A stretch of DNA of 52,334 nt. Source: Litchfieldia stipae (GTDB lineage: Bacteria; Bacillota; Bacilli; Bacillales; Bacillaceae_L). The stretch lies in NCBI RefSeq assembly GCF_014837155.1, contig NZ_JACYHA010000024.1, forward strand, positions 1 through 52,334. Direction: 5' to 3'. Positions 18,319-27,762 of this stretch are shown piece after piece; the stretch's first letter is position 1, and each line of letters begins with the position of its first letter. The notes under the pieces were generated by a model. It was not told the origin of the DNA, made no database searches, and saw only the letters and a list, made by a program, of their open reading frames with translations. The position numbers and the translations under genes are program-made.

Positions 18319-18765
18319 ATGCTTAATAGGATTATTGTAATATTTAGGTTAGATGTAAAAACAGTATTTCTTTTAACAGAGTCATTTATATTCTTAGGAT
18401 GGGCTAGATTTCAACTCGTTTTTCGACAATTCTCTAAGATTGCACCTAGTCTTGGGCATTACATGAAAGAAACTGAGGAAGTGAGTCCCGAAGAGCATAA
18501 AGAAGCTTTAAAAAAAATCCGTCACACTATTCATATTATGAGCAAATATACACCTTGGGATAGTAAGTGTTTGGTTAGAGCAATGGCAGCAATGAAGATG
18601 TTAGAAAGACGTGGAATCGAGAGCACTCTTTATTTAGGAACAGGAAAAGACCGTTCAGGCAAAATGATTGCTCACGCATGGCTAAGAAGTGGTCCTATTT
18701 ATATTACAGGTTATGAAGAAATGCATCTTTTTACGGTAACTGGAAAGTTTGCGAAAACAAACTAA
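18319..18765 (+). CDS. Lasso leader peptidase, B2 protein
   Basis: Transglutaminase-like Cys protease that removes the leader with help of the RRE protein. The Cys lies in WDSKCLVRAMAA (near residue 83), the His in AHAWLRSG (near residue 118), in the usual order of the family; 148 aa is typical for a stand-alone B2. It follows the kinase by four bases. Confidence 0.92.
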   Translation: MLNRIIVIFRLDVKTVFLLTESFIFLGWARFQLVFRQFSKIAPSLGHYMKETEEVSPEEHKEALKKIRHTIHIMSKYTPWDSKCLVRAMAAMKMLERRGIESTLYLGTGKDRSGKMIAHAWLRSGPIYITGYEEMHLFTVTGKFAKTN

Positions 18766-18787
18766 ATAATAGATGGAAAGTGATAGA

Positions 18788-20599
18788 ATGATAAGGTCTT
18801 TGTTCTACTTTTTAAAGAAATTACATGCTTATTCAGGAAGAATTTTATATTTAAATCTTTTTGGGAGTATGTTAATGGGTCTGCTGGATAGTATCGGAAT
18901 TTTGTTGTTAATTCCCCTACTTAGTATTATCGGTATTGTGGATGGCTCTATGACGGATATATCTGGTCTTAATATTTTTATACCTTTACAAGAAATTTCA
19001 CAAGAAACAGCTCTATTGATGATTTTAGGACTATATTTATTAATTGTTTTTGGTCAAACTCTAATTTCGCGAAATTTAGGGTTAAGAGAAATCAGGATTC
19101 ATACAGGTTTTATAAACCATATTCGTTTAGAACTATATCAAGCTTTGTTAAAAGCAAATTGGGAGTTTTTTATTAGTCGAAGAAAATCAGATTTGATTAA
19201 TTCACTAACAACTGAGCTAGGAAGGGTAACGAATAGTACATTTCTTTTATTACAATTATTAGCATCAATTGTATTTACAACCATTCAAGTCATAATAGCA
19301 ATGATCATTTCTTTCAAATTGACTCTGTTTGTTTTAGGTTGTGGTTTGGTTATTGCTTTACTTTCTAGAAGGTTTATCAAAAAGTCTGGTGAATTGGGTA
19401 ATGTTATGAATGAGTTATCACAAAGCTACCTTGCTGGAATATCAGACCATTTTAACGGCATTAAGGATATAAAGAGTAATTTATTGGAGGTTTCCCGTTA
19501 TCAATGGTTAACTAGTTGGTCTGACAGGATTGCTGCTGAAAGGTTCGAAAATGCTAGAATTAGAAGTAATTCTAAGATCATGTATAAGTTATTTTCTACA
19601 GTAATGATTGCAGGCTTTATATATGGATCATTTAAGCTGTTTCCCAATCAAGGATTCACTTTATTGTTAATTATCGCTATCTTTTCTAGATTATGGCCTC
19701 GATTTACTGGAATACAGTCTAGTTTAGAAAATATTGCATCATCTTTACATGATGTAAGAAAGATAATGACTCTTACAGAGGATTGTCGGAATGCTGAAGA
19801 CTTAGGCGGATTAATAAATGTAAATAAGTCATTTAAGGGAGAGTTGAAATTTCTAAAAAAACTAGAGTGCTATCATGTGAATTTTCGATATAATCCGAGA
19901 CAAAAGGATTACACTCTAAATGATATCAATCTACGAATCCATGCAAATCAGATGACTGCAATTGTTGGAAGATCCGGAGCAGGTAAGAGCACGTTAATAG
20001 ATTTAATAATGGGACTAATTAAACCAGAGTCTGGTAAGATATTAATTGATGGGCAGGAACTAACTGATCAAGATTTGTTAAATCTTAGAAGTTCTATTAG
20101 TTATGTTCCCCAGGATCCATTTCTATTTCATGGTACTGTCAGGGAGAACCTATTGATGATTAACTCTGAAGCAAGAGATGAAGATATGTGGGAAGCAATA
20201 GAATTCTCGTCTGCTGCTGAAATTGTACATAAGCTTCCTAATGGGTTAGATACGATAATTGGAGATCGCGGAATAAGATTATCGGGAGGAGAGCGTCAAA
20301 GACTCGTACTGGCTAGAGCTATTCTAAAGAAACCGAAAGTTTTAATTCTTGATGAAGCGACTAGTGCATTGGACACAGTAAATGAAGCGAAGATACAAAA
20401 GGCTATTGAAAGACTAAAAGGTACAATGACGGTCATTGTTATCGCTCACAGATTGTCAACAATAAGAAATGCGGACCAAATCGTTGTGTTAGAAAATGGA
20501 AACATTGTTCAGGCTGGTGAATATGAAATTCTCTCAAAGGATAAAAGTGGTTTGTTTAGTGAACTTTTAGGAAGCCAGCTTAAGATATCATCATTTTAA
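18788..20599 (+). CDS. Lasso peptide ABC exporter
   Basis: Fused permease-ATPase half transporter (about 603 aa), likely a homodimer, that exports and gives immunity to the lasso peptide. Six membrane segments in residues 15-300, then Walker A GRSGAGKSTLID, signature LSGGERQRLVLARA, Walker B VLILDEATSALD and the H-loop AHRLST. No C39 peptidase domain. ATG 18788 is preferred because GGAAAGTGA precedes it; ATG 18773 has no ribosome site. Confidence 0.9.
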   Translation: MIRSLFYFLKKLHAYSGRILYLNLFGSMLMGLLDSIGILLLIPLLSIIGIVDGSMTDISGLNIFIPLQEISQETALLMILGLYLLIVFGQTLISRNLGLREIRIHTGFINHIRLELYQALLKANWEFFISRRKSDLINSLTTELGRVTNSTFLLLQLLASIVFTTIQVIIAMIISFKLTLFVLGCGLVIALLSRRFIKKSGELGNVMNELSQSYLAGISDHFNGIKDIKSNLLEVSRYQWLTSWSDRIAAERFENARIRSNSKIMYKLFSTVMIAGFIYGSFKLFPNQGFTLLLIIAIFSRLWPRFTGIQSSLENIASSLHDVRKIMTLTEDCRNAEDLGGLINVNKSFKGELKFLKKLECYHVNFRYNPRQKDYTLNDINLRIHANQMTAIVGRSGAGKSTLIDLIMGLIKPESGKILIDGQELTDQDLLNLRSSISYVPQDPFLFHGTVRENLLMINSEARDEDMWEAIEFSSAAEIVHKLPNGLDTIIGDRGIRLSGGERQRLVLARAILKKPKVLILDEATSALDTVNEAKIQKAIERLKGTMTVIVIAHRLSTIRNADQIVVLENGNIVQAGEYEILSKDKSGLFSELLGSQLKISSF

Positions 20600-20657
20600 T
20601 TGTGCTTAGAAAGTGATTATTGTCACAGCTTACATTAAGTGTTATTTTTTTATGCAA

Positions 20658-20679
20658 AATGTTCATTATAATGAACATT
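20658..20679. promoter_or_regulatory. Perfect 22-base palindrome before the B1 gene
   Basis: The core is GTTCATTATAATGAAC (20661-20676), extended by three matching bases on each side. It lies in the only sizeable gap inside the lasso operon and contains TATAAT. It differs from the SinR half-site at one position per arm (A for T), so it may be a relaxed SinR site or belong to another repressor. It may control a separate transcript for B1 and the nucleotidyltransferase. Confidence 0.5.
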
Positions 20680-20711
20680 GTTTTATATATAGAATTAGGA
20701 GCGTGATCCAA

Positions 20712-21002
20712 ATGATAGATAATAAAGTAGTTTCTTTAACCAGCATTGTAGAGAAGACTGAAGGAAACATAGTTTGTGATATGAATGGAGAAAAAGTGAT
20801 GTTAAGTATTGAAAATGGAAAATACTACAATTTCGGGAAAGTAGGAGGAGATATTTGGGTGTATATTAACTCTGTTAGAACTGTCTCAGACATTACACAA
20901 TTCCTCCAAGACGATTATGAGATTGATCAAGAACAATGTGAACAACAAGTATTAAATTTCATTGAGAGCCTATATAAAGAAAATCTTGTAGTATTAAAAT
21001 GA
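20712..21002 (+). CDS. PqqD-like RRE protein, lasso B1
   Basis: RiPP recognition element that binds the precursor leader and brings it to the B2 protease. ATG 20712 follows AGGAGCGTGA and gives 96 aa; a longer frame from 20613 has no ribosome site. NGKYYNFGKVGGDIWVYI near residues 36-53 matches the PqqD/B1 pattern of a Tyr/Phe-rich strand followed by G..IW, and the C-terminal helices are Glu/Gln-rich as usual. Confidence 0.88.
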   Translation: MIDNKVVSLTSIVEKTEGNIVCDMNGEKVMLSIENGKYYNFGKVGGDIWVYINSVRTVSDITQFLQDDYEIDQEQCEQQVLNFIESLYKENLVVLK

Positions 21003-21053
21003 GGAAAATGATTACATGACTGCATAGTTTGTAAGATAGTAAGGGTGAGGAAC

Positions 21054-22214
21054 ATGAAAAATGCCAACAGATTATCTCTGAATAAAGTTTCTAAAGAACT
21101 TTTATTTATACTAGATATACTTAAAGAAAACTCAAAAAATTATCCATCAAGGGATATTAACTGGGATCTGTTTCTTGATCTTATTTTACACCACCGACTA
21201 TATTCATATATTTATCCAAGAATATTTGATAAAGAGGAGTTTGTTCCTCAACATGTCATTAGTATTTTAAATCAGTTATATAAACAAAACACATTTAAAA
21301 TGCTTCATATAAGTGGAGAATTAGATTTCCTTAATAAGATTTTCTCACAAAACAAGATTCCTTTAATAGTTTTAAAGGGACCTGTCCTAGGTAAGGATTT
21401 ATATGGAGATATTTCTTTGCGTACATCCTCAGACCTTGATGTACTAGTACCATTAAAACAGTTACTTCAAGCAGAAACAATATTAGAAGAAAAAGGTTAT
21501 GTTAAGGATGATTACATAAATACAATACTAAATGATTGGAAATGGCGCCATCATCATGTGACTTATATACATCCTAAAAAGGGTGTAAAGGTAGAGCTTC
21601 ATTGGAGACTAAATCCTGGACTAGGAAAAGAACCTAAATTTAATGAACTTTGGAGTCGCAAACGTGTAAGTGCCCTTACCAAACATCCAATTTATATATT
21701 GGGAAAAGAAGACTTATTTCTGTTTCTTGTGATGCACGGGGGAAGGCATGGATGGTCGCGTTTACGATGGTTATTGGATATACACCAATTATTGAAACAA
21801 GAAGTGAGTTGGAGTTTTGTAGAAAGACTTTTGAAGAGAAATCAATGTTTACCTATAGGAGCGCAAGCACTGCAATTATCATCACAGATATTTAATAGTC
21901 CTTTAATACCAAGCCTGAAAAAACTTGCTAATACAAGAAGAGGGGTACAATTAGCGCAAAAAACTACCTTTTACTTAGAAAACATGGTGAATTTACACAC
22001 TGATCCTGTACCAGAGGATATTGCAAATTATCATAGTCATTTTCTTTTTTCAATAATGTCTTGGCAACAAAAATGTTATTACTTATTTAGTATTATACAT
22101 CCATTACCGAAGGATGTTGAAACATTACCTTTACCCAAATGGCTACACTTTTTATATTTTCCTTTACGTCCTTTGCTTTGGGCTAAACGAAAAGTAAATA
22201 AACTAAGTCTTTAA
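21054..22214 (+). CDS. Nucleotidyltransferase-family protein of the lasso cluster
   Basis: Member of the uncharacterised nucleotidyltransferase family often found in paeninodin/pseudomycoidin-type clusters (PsmN). The catalytic pattern is LKGPVLGKDLYGD followed by SSDLDVLVPL (Asp-x-Asp), then a helical C-terminal half. It probably modifies the phosphorylated C-terminus of the peptide, as reported for sugar addition in pseudomycoidin. ATG 21054 after GGGTGAGG. Last gene of the operon, before a strong terminator. A paralogue lies in the opposing cluster at 23287-24390. Confidence 0.8.
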   Translation: MKNANRLSLNKVSKELLFILDILKENSKNYPSRDINWDLFLDLILHHRLYSYIYPRIFDKEEFVPQHVISILNQLYKQNTFKMLHISGELDFLNKIFSQNKIPLIVLKGPVLGKDLYGDISLRTSSDLDVLVPLKQLLQAETILEEKGYVKDDYINTILNDWKWRHHHVTYIHPKKGVKVELHWRLNPGLGKEPKFNELWSRKRVSALTKHPIYILGKEDLFLFLVMHGGRHGWSRLRWLLDIHQLLKQEVSWSFVERLLKRNQCLPIGAQALQLSSQIFNSPLIPSLKKLANTRRGVQLAQKTTFYLENMVNLHTDPVPEDIANYHSHFLFSIMSWQQKCYYLFSIIHPLPKDVETLPLPKWLHFLYFPLRPLLWAKRKVNKLSL

Positions 22215-22252
22215 GTTTAAGAGTTGTAAATGATTCATATTTTAAAAAAGTT

Positions 22253-22291
22253 GATTACTCCAAGGCGAAATTAAAAGAGTAATCTTTTTTT
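22253..22291 (+). terminator. Terminator of the lasso operon
   Basis: GATTACTC (22253-22260) and GAGTAATC (22277-22284) form a perfect 8-bp stem followed by seven T. Confidence 0.85.
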
Positions 22292-22294
22292 GCG

Positions 22295-22318
22295 AAAAAA
22301 AAGGTACTACTCAGTACC
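22295..22318 (-). terminator. Terminator of the opposing RiPP-like operon
   Basis: On the - strand GGTACT and AGTACC pair over a 4-base loop (22303-22318) and are followed by eight T (22295-22302). Confidence 0.8.
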
Positions 22319-22370
22319 ATCTACAAGAAAGACGAAAAGTCCTAGTCATAATCATGTTGTATTCAATAAG

Positions 22371-23168
22371 TCAGTGTTGCTTTATAAAAATGCTGTGTTG
22401 AGGGATTGGATCTTTTATTAAATTACTATACTTATCGAATACTGGTGATAAATAGTCCTTCTGGTTATTAATTTCCAAAGCTTTGTACTTATGTGTAACC
22501 TTAGTATCCTTAAGTGTATATTGAGTGTAGTGAACAATAAGCAACCCACCAGGTTTAATCAGTTTATCAAGTTCAATAATTTGTTCTTCAAATTTTTCAA
22601 AGGGATAAATTTTCTTTAGGTTTGTTATTCCTTTAGATGCAATATAATGTGGTTTTCTTTGCAAAACAGCCATACAAAAGATTGCATCAAATGTTCCATA
22701 CTTTTCGATTTCTTTGGGTGTAGAATAAATAAAAGTAATGTTCTCGTCTACATTCAGTTTTTTGCAAATTGCAAGGCTATTTTTGTTGATTTCAGCTCCG
22801 ATTATATGTCCTGTTGGAAAATATTTTCGAAGAGTTAAAACTTCTTCACCTGTTGAGCAGCCATAGGAAAGAATTTTTAAATCTGTTTTGTGATTGAAAT
22901 AGTCTTTGCAAGCTTTGAAAATGGTAGGGTATCTATCCATAAATGTGAGTGAGTTGGTTTGATGGACATTCTTCTTGTTTAGAAATAACATTGTAACAAT
23001 AGCACGATAATCTTTGTCTTTATATATACGCACTAAAGTTCGGAATGTAGTTCTTAAGCAAAAAGCGAATGAAATACCAAGTCTGATTATCCAGTTCTTT
23101 GATGAATGGTGTTCTTTGACAAAGTTGCGTGCAGTTCCGATGATTTGAGTACTAAGCTTATTGTACAT
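22371..23168 (-). CDS. Class I SAM-dependent methyltransferase, CheR-like
   Basis: About 265 aa from ATG 23168 (GAAAGGA upstream); an in-frame TTG 23237 has no ribosome site. The SAM-binding motif is ILSYGCSTGEEVLTL, a CheR-like form of motif I, with EINKNSLAICKK and FDAIFCMAVLQRK following and LIKPGGLLIVHYT near the end. A hydrophobic/basic N-terminal stretch precedes the domain. It is the last gene of the - strand cluster, about 120 bases after the nucleotidyltransferase, so it may methylate the peptide product or be a separate function. Confidence 0.75.
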   Translation of the reverse strand: MYNKLSTQIIGTARNFVKEHHSSKNWIIRLGISFAFCLRTTFRTLVRIYKDKDYRAIVTMLFLNKKNVHQTNSLTFMDRYPTIFKACKDYFNHKTDLKILSYGCSTGEEVLTLRKYFPTGHIIGAEINKNSLAICKKLNVDENITFIYSTPKEIEKYGTFDAIFCMAVLQRKPHYIASKGITNLKKIYPFEKFEEQIIELDKLIKPGGLLIVHYTQYTLKDTKVTHKYKALEINNQKDYLSPVFDKYSNLIKDPIPQHSIFIKQH

Positions 23169-23286
23169 ACATCCTTTATCCTTTCTTGTGAAACCTGTAT
23201 TTTGTATATTTTGGTAGATTATTAACAATAATTGCAATAAAAGTCTATGATTTCATATAACAGATAAGATAGTTTTCACTTATTTG

Positions 23287-24390
23287 TTACTTTGAAAAGC
23301 GAAGGAGAGTCCGAACAAAAATTAAAGCTCTTTTTTGAAAAAGAGAAATATATAATGATATCTTTGTTTCTTCAAATCCTATTTCCTGACCAACATTTGC
23401 TTGAGGGAGGATCAACCAATTTTTAATTTCAAGCAAAGAATACTTCATTGAATCATAACTACAAAACTGATAATCAATAAAATCCATGTATTTTTTCATT
23501 GTCTTTCTTTTATCCTTAAAATGCGAATAATCCCACAAAATGATCTTTCTTTTGCTTGGTAGAGTATAAATGTTATCTAATTCTGGAAATTTCAAATAAA
23601 CGATAGATAAGGTCCTCATTATTCTCTTAAGCGTTCGATCAGAAGTAGCAGCTTTAATTAAATCTCGATAATCTATACGTTCATTAATAACGTGAATCAA
23701 TTGAATAAGGTCTATAAAGTATTTAAGCGAATTCATATTATGGCGCCAGCCATGAAGGATCATCAGATAAAATGTATGGAAATCAGAGAGTTCTTTTACA
23801 AATCGATAGTTCTTAAAAGGGGACGAATGAATCCAAAATTCTTCAATGTTAAAGTTAGTTGTTGCTGTATCTAACAAATCCCAATGTAATTCAATTGTTA
23901 AAGGAATTGGTGAGTTTGGTAAGACTTTATTAAAGCTTAAATTAAAATTGGATGGAACAAATTTAGGATCGGGAACATAACCATGTTTTACTACAGTTTC
24001 TATTGCTTTTTCCAGATATTCTGGCTTTATTAATAGATCAATATCAGAAGTCCAGCGTGCTCCAATATGACCAAAATATCTTTCTGCAAATATTGTCCCC
24101 TTTAGTGGTATAACCTCAATTTCATTTTCTTCAAAAACACTTAACATTTGTTCGGTCTTATTCTTGATAAATATATTTTGATACAGAGCTTCCGTGTATT
24201 TTTTCTTTAACCGTTGTTGGAAATCAGAAGGTGTTTGTTCAAGTTTTTCTCGCGTTTTTAATAAATGATAGACTTGTGAAGAAATCGCGCAAAATTCAAT
24301 ATCCTTAATGACTGTATCATAATACTGCTTACATTTAGGGAGGGTAGCGGTGGAATCGTACAAAGCTGTTATTAACTGGAAAGGCATCAT
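23287..24390 (-). CDS. Nucleotidyltransferase-family protein, paralogue of the lasso cluster one
   Basis: 367 aa, same family as the + strand gene at 21054-22214: LKGTIFAERYFGHIG followed by TSDIDLLIKPEY with the Asp-x-Asp pair. AGGAGG lies six bases before ATG 24390, and the gene overlaps the exporter stop by four bases (ATGA), so the two are translationally coupled. Probably tailors the cluster's peptide, as proposed for PsmN-like proteins. Confidence 0.8.
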   Translation of the reverse strand: MMPFQLITALYDSTATLPKCKQYYDTVIKDIEFCAISSQVYHLLKTREKLEQTPSDFQQRLKKKYTEALYQNIFIKNKTEQMLSVFEENEIEVIPLKGTIFAERYFGHIGARWTSDIDLLIKPEYLEKAIETVVKHGYVPDPKFVPSNFNLSFNKVLPNSPIPLTIELHWDLLDTATTNFNIEEFWIHSSPFKNYRFVKELSDFHTFYLMILHGWRHNMNSLKYFIDLIQLIHVINERIDYRDLIKAATSDRTLKRIMRTLSIVYLKFPELDNIYTLPSKRKIILWDYSHFKDKRKTMKKYMDFIDYQFCSYDSMKYSLLEIKNWLILPQANVGQEIGFEETKISLYISLFQKRALIFVRTLLRFSK

Positions 24391-26222
24391 TTTACCTCCT
24401 TGTATAAATTAGTTGAAACTGCTTTAACCGGAAATTGATTATTATGCTGAAATGAAGAATGATAAAGGTCCTTGTAAAGACCATTTTGTTTAACTAGTAC
24501 ATCATGACAACCAGTTTGAACTACTTTACCTTTATTCAACACAATTATGATGTCTGCGTTTTGGATGGTTGATAAACGATGAGCAATCACTATGGTTGTT
24601 CGATTTTTCATTAATTGATCTATAGCAGTCTTGACGTACGATTCTGTTTCACTATCGAGTGATGACGTTGCTTCATCTAAAAGTAAAAGCGGGGCATTCT
24701 TTAACAATGCTCTTGCAATGGCGATACGTTGCTTTTGCCCACCAGATAACTTTACTCCTCTTTCGCCAACTTCAGTATCGTATCCTTTAGGAAGTGTTAA
24801 TATAAAATCGTGAATCTCTGCATGGATAGCAGCCTTGAACATTTCTTCCTCATTTATAGAGGGACGGGATAATACAAGATTCTCTCTGATCGTTCCATCA
24901 AATAGAAAAGATTCTTGTGGAACATGAGCAATCATGCTTCTAAGTTCTGAAAGGGAATATTGCTCTATAGAAATTCCATCAATTAATATTTTCCCGCTAT
25001 TTGGTTTATATAAATTGAGCAGTAGATTAAATATGGTTGTTTTCCCTGCACCACTATGTCCGACAAGTGCAATCATTTTTCTAGCCGGAAGAGTGATATT
25101 TAATTTATTAAATATATTTTTGTTATCCTCATAGCCAAAGGTGACTTGATCAAATTGAATAGACTCTTTAATTGGAATTGGAGTCAAAGGACTAGACAAT
25201 TCTTTGGAATCGGTTGAATACTCAAGTACCTTTGAAAGGCGTTCAATTGCAGTAATAGAATGCTGTAAACTAGCCCATAAGCCTGCAATGCCTGTTAAGG
25301 GATAAATTAAATGGTTAATAAGATTCATAAAAGAGAGCAATGATCCGACAGTAATTTGTTGAATTGATACATAATAGGCTCCCAAACAGAGACTAATCAG
25401 AAAAGCAACTGAACTAATTGCCTGGCTACCTGAGTAAAATAAGCCACTTAATTTCGTGTTATGAAGCTGTAAGGAATACATTTCCTGGTTTTGCTTGATG
25501 AACTTTCTATGAAAATATTTTTCCATGGTAAAAGATCGAATGACATTTAATCCCTGAAATGATTCATTTAATAGAGTGTTCATTTCACTCATTAATTTAT
25601 GTGCTTTCCTACTATTACGACGGAGTAATAAACCGAAATATACTCCAGCTCCTACAGCAAGTGGGACTACAATAATACTTAATAAAGAAAGCTGCCAGCT
25701 TATATTTAATAAATAAATGAATGCAGCTACAGATAGTAATGGTAATCTAATGAAGTTGATTAAGCTACTTCCTAGTAAACCACCTACATTATGTATATCA
25801 TTCGTAAAATGGGATAGTAGTTCTCCTGAATGATGAGCTGAGGTCTTTTTTGCAGGAAGGCGTAAAATATGATTGTATAAATCTATTTTTAAGTCTCTAA
25901 TGATAGTACTTGAGGCAGTAGTTTCAAAATAGTTACCAAAATAAGTAGTTAAAATACTTGTAACTGTAAGTAAGATTCCGAGTGGGACCAACCATTTTAA
26001 ACGATTAAAGTCACTTAGTACTGCAGCATCAGTAATTTTTCCCATAAACCAAGCAAATGACAAAGTAAGGGATATTTCAATCAATAAGAAGATCAAAAGT
26101 CCTATATATGCTTTTCTGTGTCTTGCTACATATGGTTTTAATAGAGCATAAGCTTTATGAAATTCTTTAAGTGTGAAATATTCCTTACCTTCAGCTAGTA
26201 AATGTTTGAACGTTTGAATCAT
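24387..26222 (-). CDS. ABC exporter of the second RiPP-like cluster
   Basis: Fused permease-ATPase of about 611 aa from ATG 26222 (GGAG eight bases upstream; GTG 26231 also in frame). Membrane region residues 30-310, Walker A GHSGAGKTTIFN, Q-loop VPQESFLFDG, signature LSGGQKQRIAIARA, Walker B LLLLDEATSSLD and AHRLST. There is no C39 peptidase domain, so leader removal must be done by another protein. It should export the peptide encoded at 27795-28022. Confidence 0.88.
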   Translation of the reverse strand: MIQTFKHLLAEGKEYFTLKEFHKAYALLKPYVARHRKAYIGLLIFLLIEISLTLSFAWFMGKITDAAVLSDFNRLKWLVPLGILLTVTSILTTYFGNYFETTASSTIIRDLKIDLYNHILRLPAKKTSAHHSGELLSHFTNDIHNVGGLLGSSLINFIRLPLLSVAAFIYLLNISWQLSLLSIIVVPLAVGAGVYFGLLLRRNSRKAHKLMSEMNTLLNESFQGLNVIRSFTMEKYFHRKFIKQNQEMYSLQLHNTKLSGLFYSGSQAISSVAFLISLCLGAYYVSIQQITVGSLLSFMNLINHLIYPLTGIAGLWASLQHSITAIERLSKVLEYSTDSKELSSPLTPIPIKESIQFDQVTFGYEDNKNIFNKLNITLPARKMIALVGHSGAGKTTIFNLLLNLYKPNSGKILIDGISIEQYSLSELRSMIAHVPQESFLFDGTIRENLVLSRPSINEEEMFKAAIHAEIHDFILTLPKGYDTEVGERGVKLSGGQKQRIAIARALLKNAPLLLLDEATSSLDSETESYVKTAIDQLMKNRTTIVIAHRLSTIQNADIIIVLNKGKVVQTGCHDVLVKQNGLYKDLYHSSFQHNNQFPVKAVSTNLYKEVK

Positions 26223-26240
26223 TAATAACACTCCAGTATC

Positions 26241-26696
26241 TTAAATAAAATTTGCATGTTTTCGTCGAGTTATATATAGTCTTAACCAATATGAAATGAT
26301 TGGAAAGAGAAGAAGTGTTTTCCCCCAGACAAATGGAGATAGGCTGGATAAATTAATTTCGTTGCTTTTTCTCTTGATCTTTAAAAGTTTTCCGATAATT
26401 TGTGATGCTACTATAGGCTCGTCTGTTCCTAAGTTTGTATCCCCTTTAAAAATAAAATATGTTTTGCTATTAATAATCTCTTTGCGATAGAACCGATGTG
26501 CAATCAATTGTCCACTGTTAGTAAAAAATAAGATAATATCTCCCTTTTGAAGGAAGAGTGGATCGCACTTTTCAAATGTACATATATCTCCTAGTCTGAT
26601 AAGAGGGTACATACTTGTACCATATGATGGTAATTCTATGATCCCGAACTTTTTCAGTACATTTAAAATTAGTTGGATTTCCCCATTAATCTGCAT
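26241..26696 (-). CDS. S26-type signal-peptidase-like protein (Ser-His form)
   Basis: 151 aa. SYGTSMYPLIRLGD carries the catalytic Ser-Met pair of the signal peptidase/LexA clan (near residues 24-26), GDIILFFTNSGQLIAHRFYR has His-Arg where SipW-type (S26B) enzymes have their His, and FKGDTNLGTD is the conserved downstream box. A hydrophobic segment near residues 124-140 suggests C-terminal membrane anchoring. It overlaps the PqqD gene by 11 bases. Because the cluster lacks a B2 protease, it is the natural candidate to cleave the precursor. Confidence 0.78.
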   Translation of the reverse strand: MQINGEIQLILNVLKKFGIIELPSYGTSMYPLIRLGDICTFEKCDPLFLQKGDIILFFTNSGQLIAHRFYRKEIINSKTYFIFKGDTNLGTDEPIVASQIIGKLLKIKRKSNEINLSSLSPFVWGKTLLLFPIISYWLRLYITRRKHANFI

Positions 26697-26949
26697 GTTT
26701 TACTAATCCACATTCCATCATCACCGATAAAAAAGATTCAACATCTTCCTCGGTTTGGTCCTGATAATATTTAGTTTGTAAAGCGTCAATGATATTATTA
26801 ATTGTTAGTGATTCATGCAGTAATTCCCAACAGAAACCACCAACCTCATTAACTTTTGTAATAGTATAGTTATCCGTATTCAAGATAATCACTTCATCAT
26901 CTAGTATTGTTGCTTCGTAATCACTTCTTCGAATATATTTTATACTCAT
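26686..26949 (-). CDS. PqqD-like RRE protein of the second cluster
   Basis: About 87 aa from ATG 26949, which overlaps the kinase stop (ATGA) and has GGGAG at 26957-26961. It shows the PqqD pattern: Asp/Glu-rich strand VIILNTDNYTITKVNEVG followed by GFCWELL and a C-terminal helix with EEDVESFLSVMMECGLV. It should bind the leader of the adjacent precursor. Confidence 0.82.
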   Translation of the reverse strand: MSIKYIRRSDYEATILDDEVIILNTDNYTITKVNEVGGFCWELLHESLTINNIIDALQTKYYQDQTEEDVESFLSVMMECGLVKHAD

Positions 26950-27728
26950 GAAATCAACTCCCAAAAAGTATCATTTTTTTGAAAATGGAGATTAAAAATA
27001 GGAACTTGTTGTACTAATAGATGTAATAAGTTGATTATTTTATTCATTTCTTTTGATCTAACATCCCAGAAAAAAACTTTATCCATCAATTGAAGGAAAC
27101 CATCAGACTTTTTTAAATGTATTCTTTTGTTACTAATATCTTGATATAGTAATTGAATGCTAGCTAGTGTTCTCCATCCCTGATAATTAGTAGTAGATAA
27201 TTCACTCCTAAAGGGTGAATTGAAAATAATGACTTCATCGTGCGTGATTTTGACAATTGTTGCTTCATCAGATAGTAATTCTCTAGGGGAGGATAGTCTT
27301 GCAGCTGTTGATTTCCCAGCCCCAGAATGGCCTGAAAAGATATGGGCTTTTTCATCGCTGATTATACATGATGAATGGATCAATAATCCCCAATTGAAAT
27401 GAACTATATAACTACTATATAGGTTTAATAAGGCATGTTTTAGTGCGAATAAGTCATAAACTGCAATAGTTGCTTCTTTATAATCCTTATTAATCGTTAT
27501 CTTATAGTCGGTTCTTTGATATGATATTTGACCATTCTCTTCAGTGAACTGTACATTATAATTAACAAATGGTTTACCGTATCCTTCTTCCAACAATATT
27601 GTTATATTTGGTTGATCCATGTAGTTTTTTATTACTTCATAGTTTGTATGTATAAATGTCATTAATTCACTTGAATCACTTCTTATCTCTATGACATGCT
27701 CTGCAATGACTATTCTTTTAATTTCCAT
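26946..27728 (-). CDS. HPr-kinase-like protein of the second cluster
   Basis: 260 aa, shorter than the + strand kinase. P-loop SGHSGAGKSTAARL near residues 133-146, then ELLSDEATIVKI. AGGAG lies ten bases before the ATG. Relatives phosphorylate a C-terminal Ser of lasso precursors, but the precursor here ends in Pro, so either another residue is the target or the role is different. First enzyme gene after the precursor, separated from it by an attenuator hairpin as in the + strand operon. Confidence 0.82.
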   Translation of the reverse strand: MEIKRIVIAEHVIEIRSDSSELMTFIHTNYEVIKNYMDQPNITILLEEGYGKPFVNYNVQFTEENGQISYQRTDYKITINKDYKEATIAVYDLFALKHALLNLYSSYIVHFNWGLLIHSSCIISDEKAHIFSGHSGAGKSTAARLSSPRELLSDEATIVKITHDEVIIFNSPFRSELSTTNYQGWRTLASIQLLYQDISNKRIHLKKSDGFLQLMDKVFFWDVRSKEMNKIINLLHLLVQQVPIFNLHFQKNDTFWELIS

Positions 27729-27762
27729 TGTTATTACTCCTAATAAGTTTAATGAGAGAAAT

